Shown here piece after piece: positions 32,837-40,985 of a DNA stretch of 64,000 nt (positions within the stretch are counted from its first letter, which is position 1; each line of letters starts with the position of its first letter). The notes below the pieces were generated by a model. It made no database searches, was not told where the DNA came from, and worked only from the letters and a program-made list of their open reading frames with translations. The DNA comes from Lawsonibacter faecis. GTDB taxonomy: Bacteria > Bacillota > Clostridia > Oscillospirales > Oscillospiraceae. The translations under genes were made by a program, and so were the position numbers. The stretch lies in the NCBI RefSeq assembly GCF_014287675.1, contig NZ_JACOPQ010000007.1:62001-126000 (forward strand). The letters run 5' to 3'.

Positions 32837-34234
32837 TTATTTCACCAGCTCCACGGTATAGCCCAGGTCGCGCAGGCCGCCGACGATGCCGCCCGGATCG
32901 ACCATGTGGCCCGCGCCCACGGCCAGGAAGAAGGTGTTTTCGCCCTCACGCTCCAGATACCCGGCGGCGGCCTCAATCATGTGGGGATCGCGCTCGGTGA
33001 AAAGCTTTGAATTCATCTCGTCGGAGCTCTCCAGGGTGGCGGCCTTGTCGAAGACGGCGTTGAAGGCGTCCACGTCCCGGTTCTTCCAGGCCTCCATCAT
33101 GGCGCCCATGACGGCGTCCTGCTGGGCGAGGGCGTCCTGGACGGCCTGGTCGTCCTCGGTCTCGGCGGCCTCGCCGGAGAGGGCGGACTTCATCATGGAC
33201 ACGTAGGCGGCCAGGCCCTCGGTCTGGTACTCGTCGGAGAGGCCGTCGAAGATGGCGCCCTGGAAGACGGCGGTCTCCACCGCGCCGACGGTTTTGCCCG
33301 CGTTGGAGGCGGAGGAGGTGAGGTACAAGTCGATGGCCATGGCGTTGCTGCTGGTGGTGCTGTCCTGGGAGAGGAGGTTGTTGAAGGTGAGGAGGAGCAC
33401 CCAGGGCTTATAGGCGTTGACCTGTTCCGCGGTCATGCCCAGCTGGGCGCAGACCGCCACGGTGTCGGCGTACAGCTCGGGGCTGACGTGGTCCTTGAGG
33501 CCGGTGCCGTCGGAGTAGACCATCATGGCCTGATAGGCGGCCATGTCCTCGGCGTCGCTGAAGTCCACCTCGAAGATGACCTCCTGGGAGGCGGCCACGG
33601 CGTCGCGCAGGGACTTGTGGAAGGGGTAGACATTGTTGCGGTCTATGTGGATGGTGCCCAGGAGATAGAGTGTGTTATCGCCGTTGGTGGCTTTCCAGAG
33701 CAGGCCCCTGGAGCCGGCGTCACAGAGGTCGTAAACGGCGAGCACCAGGCGCTCGGCCATGACCATGGCCTCCTGGAAGGTACAGACGCGGTCGGTGTGC
33801 AGACTGCCGTTCTGGTCGCCCTTTACCACGCCAAGCTGGGTCAGGTACATGGCGGGGTCGGCCTCAATGCCGGGGAGGGAGTAGGCGGCGGCCTCCTGGT
33901 AGAGGGCGCTCATCACGCCGCCGCGGGTGGTGTCGATTACCAGCTCGTAGGGGGCCAGCTCGTTTTCGGGCAGCTCCAGCAGGGCCAGCTTGTCCGCCAC
34001 GACGCCAGTGAGCTTCCCAAGCTGATCGGCGGTCACGGGGGACTGTATGTAAGAGGTGTAGTTATCGTCCAACATGCCCATGGCATAGGCGTCGGCCAGG
34101 GCGTCGTAGGCCCAGACGGAGGGGGCCTGGACGGCGGATTCCTCCTGTGGGGAAACATCCTCCGCCAGGGCGGACGCGCCCAGCATACCCAGGGACATGG
34201 CCAGGGCGAGCAGAAGGGAGAGTGCTTTTTTCAT
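32837..34234 (-). CDS. Secreted TraB/GumN family protein with SLH-like N-terminal region
   Basis: A 465-residue exported protein with a signal peptide (residues 1-24, ALAED). Residues about 40-170 resemble a run of S-layer-homology-like repeats (WAYDALADAYAMGML; TFQEAMVMAERLVLAVYDL). Residues about 175-465 form a TraB/GumN domain: GLLWKATNGDNTLYLLGTIHIDRNNVYP in parts, and FFLAVGAGHMVDPGGIVGGLRDLGYTV at the end with the conserved GxxH. The family is a suspected metal-dependent peptidase fold with unproven activity. A good promoter is at 34280-34307. Confidence 0.85.
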   Translation of the reverse strand: MKKALSLLLALAMSLGMLGASALAEDVSPQEESAVQAPSVWAYDALADAYAMGMLDDNYTSYIQSPVTADQLGKLTGVVADKLALLELPENELAPYELVIDTTRGGVMSALYQEAAAYSLPGIEADPAMYLTQLGVVKGDQNGSLHTDRVCTFQEAMVMAERLVLAVYDLCDAGSRGLLWKATNGDNTLYLLGTIHIDRNNVYPFHKSLRDAVAASQEVIFEVDFSDAEDMAAYQAMMVYSDGTGLKDHVSPELYADTVAVCAQLGMTAEQVNAYKPWVLLLTFNNLLSQDSTTSSNAMAIDLYLTSSASNAGKTVGAVETAVFQGAIFDGLSDEYQTEGLAAYVSMMKSALSGEAAETEDDQAVQDALAQQDAVMGAMMEAWKNRDVDAFNAVFDKAATLESSDEMNSKLFTERDPHMIEAAAGYLEREGENTFFLAVGAGHMVDPGGIVGGLRDLGYTVELVK

Positions 34235-34583
34235 CCAAAGACCTCATTTCATGTGATGTATAGTAAGCTTGACAAAAATAGTATAGCATACTTTACATGA
34301 ATGTCAAGGGGTGGATTGCTGGAAATGGGCGAGCACAGACTTGCGCGGCCCCATGGGCTTCGCGATGATGCTGTGGGCGGGTTCGCAACGGCAGGTGGTC
34401 CGTAAATCGCCCCTGCAAATGCGAATAAAGAATAGGACAGCGTAGTTTATGCGGCGTATTTACTTGCATTGAATTGCGGCACACCCCAATTTTGCGGGTC
34501 AAACGATGTGTGCCGCCTCCCCGGGGGAGACGAAGGGCCGCGGGCGGACAGGAATTCTTGTCCGCCCGCGGCTGGGAGTCCGG
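34235..34583. other. Intergenic region with promoter and two inverted repeats
   Basis: Holds the promoter of the TraB/GumN gene (34280-34307), a degenerate repeat ending ATCGCCCCTGCA near 34407-34419, a hairpin GCGGCACAC/GTGTGCCGC (34476-34484, 34516-34524) and a stem GCCGCGGGCGGACA/TGTCCGCCCGCGGC (34537-34572) just after the spoIIE stop. No open frame is convincing. Confidence 0.55.
34280..34307 (-). promoter_or_regulatory. Promoter of the TraB/GumN gene
   Basis: TTGACA (34302-34307), 16 nt, TATACT (34280-34285), with TG ahead of the -10. Confidence 0.75.
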
Positions 34584-36947
34584 CTATTCGTTCCGCGCCC
34601 CGATGCAGAGCACCAGGGCGGTGCGGTCGTCCACGCCGACGTCGCGCTCGTCCCCGGCGTCAATGAGAGCGCAGGCCAGATCCTTGGGGCTGTCCCCCCG
34701 GAACGCGCCCAAGGCCTGGCGGAGCCAAATATCGTCCCCGCCGCCGGTGACGCCGTCGCTCACCAGGAGGACCAGGTCGCCCGCCTCCAGCTTGAGGGCA
34801 ATTACATCGGGCGCGCCGCCCTCGCCGGCGGAGAGGCCGGCGGGCAGGGCGCTGCCGGTGATGCGGCTCACGGTCTCGCCCTTGCGGACGTAGGTGGGGG
34901 CCGCGCCGTATTTGTAGACAGCCGCCTCGCCGGTGAAGAGGTCCACGCGCAGAAGGTCGATGGTGGTAAAACCGGCCCGCTCCTCTCCCCGGAGGGCCAG
35001 GGCGGAGTTGAGGGTCCTCAGGGCGGTCTCGGGGGCCACCCCCGCCCGGAGGAACTGCTCCAGGAGACGCACGGCCAGGGTGGAGTCCTCGCTGGCCTCC
35101 GGGCCGCTGCCCATGCCGTCGCAGAGAAGGACATAGAGACTGCCGTCGTCCAGCTTGAACCAGGCCCCCGTGTCCCCGCTGACGGTCTGGCCGTCCTTCT
35201 TCCGGGCGGCGACCCCGGCCACCGCCATAAGGGGCTCCGCCTGAGCGAAGACCAGCCTGTCGGCCCTGCGGCCCTCCTCCTTCACCACCTGGCGGAGGGG
35301 CATATTCATCAGGGCGGAGAGCTTCTTCAGCTCCCCGTCGGTCTTCAGGCCGTCCAGCCGGGGGCCCTCCACCTCGATGCGCAGACGGCCGGCGGCGTCG
35401 TAGAACACCGCCGCGTCCCCCTCCAGGCCCAGGGCGGTCATGTGCTGCTTGAGCCGCTTCTCCCGGAGGGGGTCGGGAGAGAGCTCGGTGCCGAACTCGG
35501 CGGCGGCGGCCCCCAGCACCTCGGCCAGGGCGCCGTACTCCCGGCAGACCGCCGAGCGGTTCTCCTGGAGGCGGGCCTTGTACTGCCTGCGGTAGAGGAG
35601 GGCGGTCAATTCCTCGTTGGCCGCGTTCAGGAAGGCGGAAAAGCGGAGGCAGCGGTTTGAGAAGTGGGCGGGGAAGTCGGCGGCCTCGCCCCGGCCCCGG
35701 TCCATCATGGCGGGGAGGGCGTCGTTCAGGGCGTTGAAGGTGGTCACATAGTCCCGCTGCCAGCAGGAGGACTGGAGGGCGCATTTCCGGCAGACCCGGT
35801 CCGCCGCCCGGTCAAAGACAACGGCGGCGTCGTTGTCGTTGGGGCCTGCCGGGGCGAAGGTGGTCCGCAGGGATTCGCCCAGGGCGCGGAAGGCCTCGGC
35901 GGTGGCGTCCAGCCGCTCCTTCACGTAGGCGCGGGCCTTGGAGGTGGTGTCCCGCTTGGGCTCGGTCACCGTGAGGGCCCCCGCCCAGCGGAAAAACCGC
36001 TCGGGCAGGAGGAGGAAGAGGACCGAGGCGATGAAGACCTCGTAGAGAATGGCGATCTGCAGCCCGTCGCTCCAGGTCCAGAGCACGGCGACGGCGTTTG
36101 AAAGGACATAGGTCAGGGCGGCAAAGAGCTTACCCTGCTTGCGGAAGACCCCGGTCATCAGCCCCGCGAAGCCGTAGGCCATGCTGTAAAAGGGCGCGCC
36201 CCCGGCGGCGATGTCCATGGCGAGGCCGGTGGTCACGCCCACGGCGGCCCCCGCCCCCAGACCGCACTGGTAGCCCGTCACCATTACCGCAAGGGCGGCG
36301 GCAAAGCGGCCCAGGGAGATGGTATCCCCCAGAATGGTGATTTTGGAGAGGGTGATGAGCACCGTGCCCCCCAGGATGAGGAGGCTCACCGTCTGCTTCA
36401 TGGTCAGGCCCGTCCCCTCCCGCTTCTGGGTCCAGGGGGAGAAGGCGGTGCGGAAGAAGTAGACCGCCGAGGCGGCCAGCAGCAGCTCGGTGGCGAAAAA
36501 GATGGTGTCCTCGGTGAACCAGCCCTTCTTGGAGAGGTAGACAAAGCCGGTGACCGCGTCCAGCAGGGCGGTGACAAGGGGCATGAACCACACCTTGCGG
36601 TAGAGCCGGATGTCATAGAACGCGAAGGACACCGAGAAGACCAGGATGGCGGCGGCCACGTACCGCAGCCCCTCGGTGAAGCCCTGAAAGGATAAGTACC
36701 CGAAGCAGGCTCCCAGCAGGGCGGAAAAACCGTCCAGCCCGGAGCCGGAGGCTCCCACAATCGCAAGACCGAAGGGGGCATACCCCCCAAAGATCTCCGC
36801 CCCGGAGAGGACCGCGCCCAGCAGGAAGCGCATAACGCACTCCGTCGTGCGCACCAGGGCCGGGGCGTGGAGCACCAGCCGCCCCGTGGAGCGCATCTCC
36901 TCGCCGGCCCGGGCGGCCCGGGTTTTCAGTTTTTCTTTTGTCGCCAT
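34584..36947 (-). CDS. spoIIE: Stage II sporulation protein E, PP2C phosphatase
   Basis: A 787-residue protein with an N-terminal half of about ten membrane segments (roughly residues 45-315), a central region containing CRKCALQSSCWQRDY, and a C-terminal PP2C-type phosphatase domain (about 570-787) with LLCDGMGSGPEASEDS and LVLLVSDGVTGGGDDIW. SpoIIE dephosphorylates SpoIIAA in the forespore and so activates sigma F. Start at ATG 36947: AAGGAG lies 11 nt upstream, whereas GTG at 36956 is too close to it. Presence of this gene marks the organism as a spore former. Confidence 0.97.
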   Translation of the reverse strand: MATKEKLKTRAARAGEEMRSTGRLVLHAPALVRTTECVMRFLLGAVLSGAEIFGGYAPFGLAIVGASGSGLDGFSALLGACFGYLSFQGFTEGLRYVAAAILVFSVSFAFYDIRLYRKVWFMPLVTALLDAVTGFVYLSKKGWFTEDTIFFATELLLAASAVYFFRTAFSPWTQKREGTGLTMKQTVSLLILGGTVLITLSKITILGDTISLGRFAAALAVMVTGYQCGLGAGAAVGVTTGLAMDIAAGGAPFYSMAYGFAGLMTGVFRKQGKLFAALTYVLSNAVAVLWTWSDGLQIAILYEVFIASVLFLLLPERFFRWAGALTVTEPKRDTTSKARAYVKERLDATAEAFRALGESLRTTFAPAGPNDNDAAVVFDRAADRVCRKCALQSSCWQRDYVTTFNALNDALPAMMDRGRGEAADFPAHFSNRCLRFSAFLNAANEELTALLYRRQYKARLQENRSAVCREYGALAEVLGAAAAEFGTELSPDPLREKRLKQHMTALGLEGDAAVFYDAAGRLRIEVEGPRLDGLKTDGELKKLSALMNMPLRQVVKEEGRRADRLVFAQAEPLMAVAGVAARKKDGQTVSGDTGAWFKLDDGSLYVLLCDGMGSGPEASEDSTLAVRLLEQFLRAGVAPETALRTLNSALALRGEERAGFTTIDLLRVDLFTGEAAVYKYGAAPTYVRKGETVSRITGSALPAGLSAGEGGAPDVIALKLEAGDLVLLVSDGVTGGGDDIWLRQALGAFRGDSPKDLACALIDAGDERDVGVDDRTALVLCIGARNE

Positions 36948-37225
36948 CTTTCGCACGTCTCCTTCGTACGTTTCCGCGCATTCCGCTGCGCCTGTGAAAC
37001 GCGATTGTCGAACCGGCTTGCGTTGCCGGAGGGTGTCGGAGACAGTATAACCCAGTATTTGGAAAAAGATGGTCGGAAAAGGAAGGGCGGCCTGGGGAAT
37101 GTGGCAAAAGCGTGGGAAAGGGGGCGGGGCGGGCGCCCAGAGAAGCCGCCCGCGCTACGGGCCAGAGCGACAGGGGCGCGAAAAAGCGGGCGGCCTGACA
37201 TTCACAGGCCGCCCGCTCATGGCGC

Positions 37226-37387
37226 TTACTCCTTGGAGAAATTCTCCTTGCCCACCTGGCACAGGGGGCAGACCCAGTCCTCGGGGACGTTTTCCCAGGG
37301 GGTGCCGGGGGCCACGCCGTTGTCGGGGTCGCCCACCTCGGGGTCGTAGATATAGCCGCAGATATCGCAGACGTATTTATCCATCAT
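37226..37387 (-). CDS. Rubredoxin
   Basis: A 53-residue iron protein with the paired Cys motifs YVCDICGYIYDPEVGD and VCPLCQVGK. It carries single electrons, often in oxygen or peroxide detoxification in anaerobes. The start is the ATG at 37387 with AAGGAG 6 nt upstream. It is divergent from dusB. Confidence 0.97.
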   Translation of the reverse strand: MMDKYVCDICGYIYDPEVGDPDNGVAPGTPWENVPEDWVCPLCQVGKENFSKE

Positions 37388-37441
37388 AAAACACTCCTTT
37401 TGCAAACATAGTGTTCCCAATCAGGGGACTATCATACCCGC

Positions 37442-37470
37442 TTGTCCAGCGGACGCCTTTATGATACAAT
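37442..37470 (+). promoter_or_regulatory. Promoter of dusB
   Basis: TTGTCC (37442-37447), 17 nt, TACAAT (37465-37470), 31 nt upstream of the GTG start. Confidence 0.65.
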
Positions 37471-37501
37471 GTCCATATCTGATTGTCAATCGAGGTTCAC
37501 C

Positions 37502-38473
37502 GTGAAAATAGGAAATGTAACAATAAATTCAAAATTGGCCCTGGCCCCCATGGCCGGAGTGACCGACCTGGCCTTCCGCACCATCTGCCGGGAGCTGGGC
37601 GCGGGCTATACGATTACCGAGATGGTGAGCGCCAAGGCCCTCTGCTACCAGGATAAGAAGACCACCCCACTTCTGAAGCTGGGCGAGGGGGAGCACCCCT
37701 GCGCGGCCCAGATTTTCGGCAGCGATGAGAAGTGCATGGAGGAGGCCGCCGCCATCGCGGGAGAGGTCTCCGGCGCGGACGTCATCGATGTGAACATGGG
37801 CTGCCCCGTGCCCAAGGTGGCCCAGAGCGGCGACGGCTCCGGACTCATGCGGGACATTGACAAGGCTTTCCGTGTGGCCGAGGCGGTGGTCCGGGGGGCG
37901 GGGAGCCGCCCGGTGACGGTGAAATTCCGCCTGGGCTGGGATAAGGGGTCCATCAACTGCGTGGAGTTCGCCAGAGCCATGGAACAGGCCGGGGTCTCCG
38001 CCGTGGCGGTCCACGGCCGCACCCGCACCCAGATGTACGCGGGCGCCGCCAACTGGGACTATATTCGGGCGGTGAAGGAGGCGGTGAGCGTCCCCGTCAT
38101 CGCCAACGGCGACGTGTTTGACGGTTCGTCCGCAGTGCGCATCCTCAAGTATACGGGCGCGGACATGGCCATGGTGGGCCGGGGCGCGTTCGGGAACCCC
38201 TGGATTTTTCAGCAGGCTCAGGCCGCGCTGGAGGGCGGGGAGATTCCGCCCGTGCCGCCTCTCGCGGAGCGGTGCGGCACGGCGGTGCGGCAATTTGAGC
38301 TGGCCGCCGCCCACAAGGGGGAGCATATCGCCTGTCTGGAGGCCCGGAAGCAGTACTCCTGGTATCTGAAGGGCGTGCCCCATGCGGGATATTATAAGGA
38401 ACAGATCTGCCAAATCTCCGTTATGGAGGATATCTACCGGATTACGGCGGGGATTCAGCGGGATTTGGCGTAG
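37502..38473 (+). CDS. dusB: tRNA-dihydrouridine synthase
   Basis: A 323-residue flavoenzyme that reduces uridines in the tRNA D-loop. Motifs: LALAPMAGVTDLAFR, MGCPVPKVAQSGDGSGLM, catalytic region, AVHGRTRTQMYAG and MVGRGAFGNPWIF. The GTG at 37502 is used because GAGG lies just upstream and the resulting length is normal; longer in-frame starts would overlap the promoter. Confidence 0.95.
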   Translation: MKIGNVTINSKLALAPMAGVTDLAFRTICRELGAGYTITEMVSAKALCYQDKKTTPLLKLGEGEHPCAAQIFGSDEKCMEEAAAIAGEVSGADVIDVNMGCPVPKVAQSGDGSGLMRDIDKAFRVAEAVVRGAGSRPVTVKFRLGWDKGSINCVEFARAMEQAGVSAVAVHGRTRTQMYAGAANWDYIRAVKEAVSVPVIANGDVFDGSSAVRILKYTGADMAMVGRGAFGNPWIFQQAQAALEGGEIPPVPPLAERCGTAVRQFELAAAHKGEHIACLEARKQYSWYLKGVPHAGYYKEQICQISVMEDIYRITAGIQRDLA

Positions 38474-38566
38474 AGCATGCGCTCAAGCGAGCGCCGCGGG
38501 TGGGATTCCATTCCGCCCCGAGAGACACCCTCATAAAAACGGTCCCCCAAAGAGAGGTGAGGCATT

Positions 38567-39163
38567 GTGGATGACGAAAAAAGTTTAATCGCCCGGGCAC
38601 AAAAGGGCGATCAGGAGGCCTTTGCGGCGCTGATGGAGGCCAACCAGGGGCGCATCTACAACCTCACCCTGCGCATGACGGGCAACCCGGAGGACGCGGC
38701 CGAGCTGAGCCAGGAGGCTTTCTTCAACGCCTGGCGGGGAATCTCCAAATTTCAGGGGGACAGCTCCTTTGCCACCTGGCTCTACCGCCTGGCCTCCAAC
38801 GCCTGCATCGACTTTCTGCGGAAGGAGAAGCGGCGAAAGAACATCTCCATGACGGTCTCGCTGGACGACGAGGAGAAGGAGCGGCAGGCGGAGCTGCCCG
38901 ACACGCGCTGTTCTCCCGAGCAGGAGGTGGAGCGCAAGGAGCTGCGCGCCGCGATTGAGGAGGGACTCCAGGCGCTCTCGGAGGAGCATCGGCAGGTGCT
39001 GGTCATGCGGGAGATCAGCGGTCTCTCCTACGCGGAGATAGGGGCCGTTCTCCACCTGGAAGAGGGGACGGTCAAGTCCCGAATCGCCCGGGCCCGGCTG
39101 GCGCTGAGGAAGTTTCTTGTGAGCAGCGGGAACTTTTCCGATTCGGCGTCGTCCATAACATGA
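38567..39163 (+). CDS. ECF-type sigma factor (SigW-like)
   Basis: A 198-residue sigma factor with region 2 (GRIYNLTLRMTGNPEDAAELSQEAFFNAWRG in parts, FATWLYRLASNACIDFLR) and region 4 (HRQVLVMREISGLSYAEIGAVLHLEEGTVKSRIARAR). GTG start at 38567 with GAGGTGAGG upstream. It is followed 66 nt later by a zinc-finger anti-sigma factor, the usual SigW/RsiW arrangement for envelope stress. Confidence 0.93.
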   Translation: MDDEKSLIARAQKGDQEAFAALMEANQGRIYNLTLRMTGNPEDAAELSQEAFFNAWRGISKFQGDSSFATWLYRLASNACIDFLRKEKRRKNISMTVSLDDEEKERQAELPDTRCSPEQEVERKELRAAIEEGLQALSEEHRQVLVMREISGLSYAEIGAVLHLEEGTVKSRIARARLALRKFLVSSGNFSDSASSIT

Positions 39164-39229
39164 ACAGCGAAAACGACATCCTTTGTATCACACGGTCATG
39201 AATGATGAAAAGGGGGAGGTGAGGCCTTT

Positions 39230-40396
39230 ATGCGTGACTGTATGGATTATATCGAGCTCATCAGCGCCCGGCTGGACGGCGGGCTGACTGCCGGGCAGGA
39301 GGCCGAGCTCAATGAGCATCTGGCCGCCTGCCCCGTGTGCCGGGCGCTGGCGGAGGATATGGCCGCCCTCCATGAGGAGATGCCCAAGCTGGCGGTGGAG
39401 CCCCCTGCGGACCTGGTGGAGAACGTGATGGCCCGCATCCGGGCCGAGGCCCCCCAGCCCATCCCTTTCCCGGCTGAACAGGCGAAGAGGACGCCGAACC
39501 GGAAGTGGCGCGCCTGGGGTGCGACGGCGGCGGTGCTGGCCGTGGTTCTTCTGGGCGCGGCGGCTCTGCGTATGGGCGGATTGGACAGAAGCGCGGGCGG
39601 AGCTCCCGCCGGCGAAGCGCCGATGATGGCGGTGAACGACAACGAGGCTGCCCTGCCGTCCGGGAAGGCGGCCCCCATGCCCCAGCCGTCGCCGTCGTCC
39701 GTACTGCAGGAGCCGTCCGTCTTCGGTATCCTGCCGAAGGACGGCGAGGCGGTCCCAAGTTTAAATCCCGCTGAGATGCCGGAGAGCGCCGCGCCCTCCG
39801 ACGCGGGCGGGGACGCGCCCCAGGCCACAGAGCAGCCCCGGGTGGACACCAGGGCTGAGGCGACAGGAAGGGAGGAGCCGCCGGCGGGTCTGGACGGGGA
39901 GAGCGGGGACCTGGCAGGGGGTAAAAGCGGCGAAGCGCCGATGAGCGTGACGACGAATCTCCCGCCCGAGGAGAGCGCCCCGGCAGACGCGGCGGCCGTG
40001 CTGACCGTGATGGAGGCCGCCGACCGGCTCTATGAGGAGCAGTTTAAGCAGACCTGGCCCGAAGCCGAGCGGGTGGACCGGGAGGACTTCCAAGGCTATG
40101 TTCTGGAGCCGTTCCATCTTATCCGAGAGGAAGACCCGGAGAGTGAGTGGACTTCTTTTGGGGTGCGATTCAAGGGTAAAGGCGAGGGCGGTAATTACTA
40201 TATCTTTGTACTCTATCAGGAGTACGCAGATGAACAATCTGCTTTAGAGCGGAGGACCTGGGAGCTGGAGCACTTGGGAGTACCAGTCAGTGGCAATGGA
40301 GATGTTCTGACGGAACCGCAAAACATTGACCTGTTTGATTCACAAGATGCCTACGACGCTGCGTGTTCCTCATTTTGGGACGAAGTCAATCAATAG
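39230..40396 (+). CDS. Zinc-finger membrane anti-sigma factor
   Basis: A 388-residue protein. The N-terminal zf-HC2 motif is HLAACPVCRAL, with a preceding acidic helix (YIELISARLDG), then a membrane helix at about residues 96-115 (WGATAAVLAVVLLGAAAL), a Pro/Ala/Glu-rich external linker (about 120-255), and a distal domain of mixed structure. Regulation probably involves release of the sigma factor by proteolysis, as for RsiW. The last 80 codons are noticeably lower in GC than the linker. Confidence 0.85.
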   Translation: MRDCMDYIELISARLDGGLTAGQEAELNEHLAACPVCRALAEDMAALHEEMPKLAVEPPADLVENVMARIRAEAPQPIPFPAEQAKRTPNRKWRAWGATAAVLAVVLLGAAALRMGGLDRSAGGAPAGEAPMMAVNDNEAALPSGKAAPMPQPSPSSVLQEPSVFGILPKDGEAVPSLNPAEMPESAAPSDAGGDAPQATEQPRVDTRAEATGREEPPAGLDGESGDLAGGKSGEAPMSVTTNLPPEESAPADAAAVLTVMEAADRLYEEQFKQTWPEAERVDREDFQGYVLEPFHLIREEDPESEWTSFGVRFKGKGEGGNYYIFVLYQEYADEQSALERRTWELEHLGVPVSGNGDVLTEPQNIDLFDSQDAYDAACSSFWDEVNQ

Positions 40397-40401
40397 AGAT
40401 T

Positions 40402-40437
40402 AGAGAAGCCGCCTCCCATTTGGGAGGCGGCTTCTCT
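40402..40437 (+). terminator. Terminator of the sigma/anti-sigma pair
   Basis: AGAGAAGCCGCCTCCCA and its exact complement pair over a TT loop. Confidence 0.75.
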
Positions 40438-40503
40438 TGCGCACAGGCTAAGGGCAGGGGCACGGCCATGACTTACGGGCAGGCCGGGCCTCTATGGGGA
40501 CGC

Positions 40504-40528
40504 GGGCGGCCAGTGGCCGCCCCTACAG
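40504..40528. repeat. Palindromic REP-like unit
   Basis: GGGCGGCC, AGT, GGCCGCCC, followed by CTACAG. Same palindrome-plus-CCCCTACAG layout as 32792-32819. Confidence 0.5.
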
Positions 40529-40548
40529 CGGGATAGGAGTTCCATCGG

Positions 40549-40588
40549 ATAAAAAAAGAACCGTCTTTCCATTGGAAAGACGGTTCTT
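40549..40588 (-). terminator. Terminator of secG
   Basis: AAGAACCGTCTTTCC pairs with GGAAAGACGGTTCTT, with a run of T following on the minus strand, 12 nt after the secG stop. Confidence 0.8.
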
Positions 40589-40599
40589 GACGCGCTTTC

Positions 40600-40839
40600 T
40601 TACTTCACCAGGGAGATGACCAGGGTGAGAATCATGAAGATGATGGCGACCCACTTGGTCCACTTCGCCAGCTTGGCGTCCCAGGTCTTGGCCTTGTTCT
40701 TGGACATAAAGGTGTCCATACCGCCGGCAATCGCGCCGGAGAGGCCCGCGCTCTTGCCGGACTGCAGCAGAACCACGGCGATGAGGAAGAGACCGGCCAG
40801 CATCTGAATCACGGTAAGGACAATCTTAGGAATACTCAT
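40600..40839 (-). CDS. secG: Preprotein translocase subunit SecG
   Basis: A 79-residue protein with two membrane helices (KIVLTVIQMLAGLFLIAVVLL in parts, and WVAIIFMILTLVISLV) and the conserved QSGKSAGLSGAIAGG between them. SecG assists SecYE during export. Start ATG 40839, with AAAGGA upstream; the longer frame lacks support. Confidence 0.95.
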   Translation of the reverse strand: MSIPKIVLTVIQMLAGLFLIAVVLLQSGKSAGLSGAIAGGMDTFMSKNKAKTWDAKLAKWTKWVAIIFMILTLVISLVK

Positions 40840-40985
40840 TGTTTCATCGTTCCTTTCGACCCCAAGGGGGCGCTGAATTCTGTAAAAGAGCGCAATAGAT
40901 CCCGCGCCTATCAAACGTGAATTTAATGATAGCATATCCCGGCCGTGATTTCAAGGGTTTTCTCGCTTTTTTTGCGGCGCCTGGG

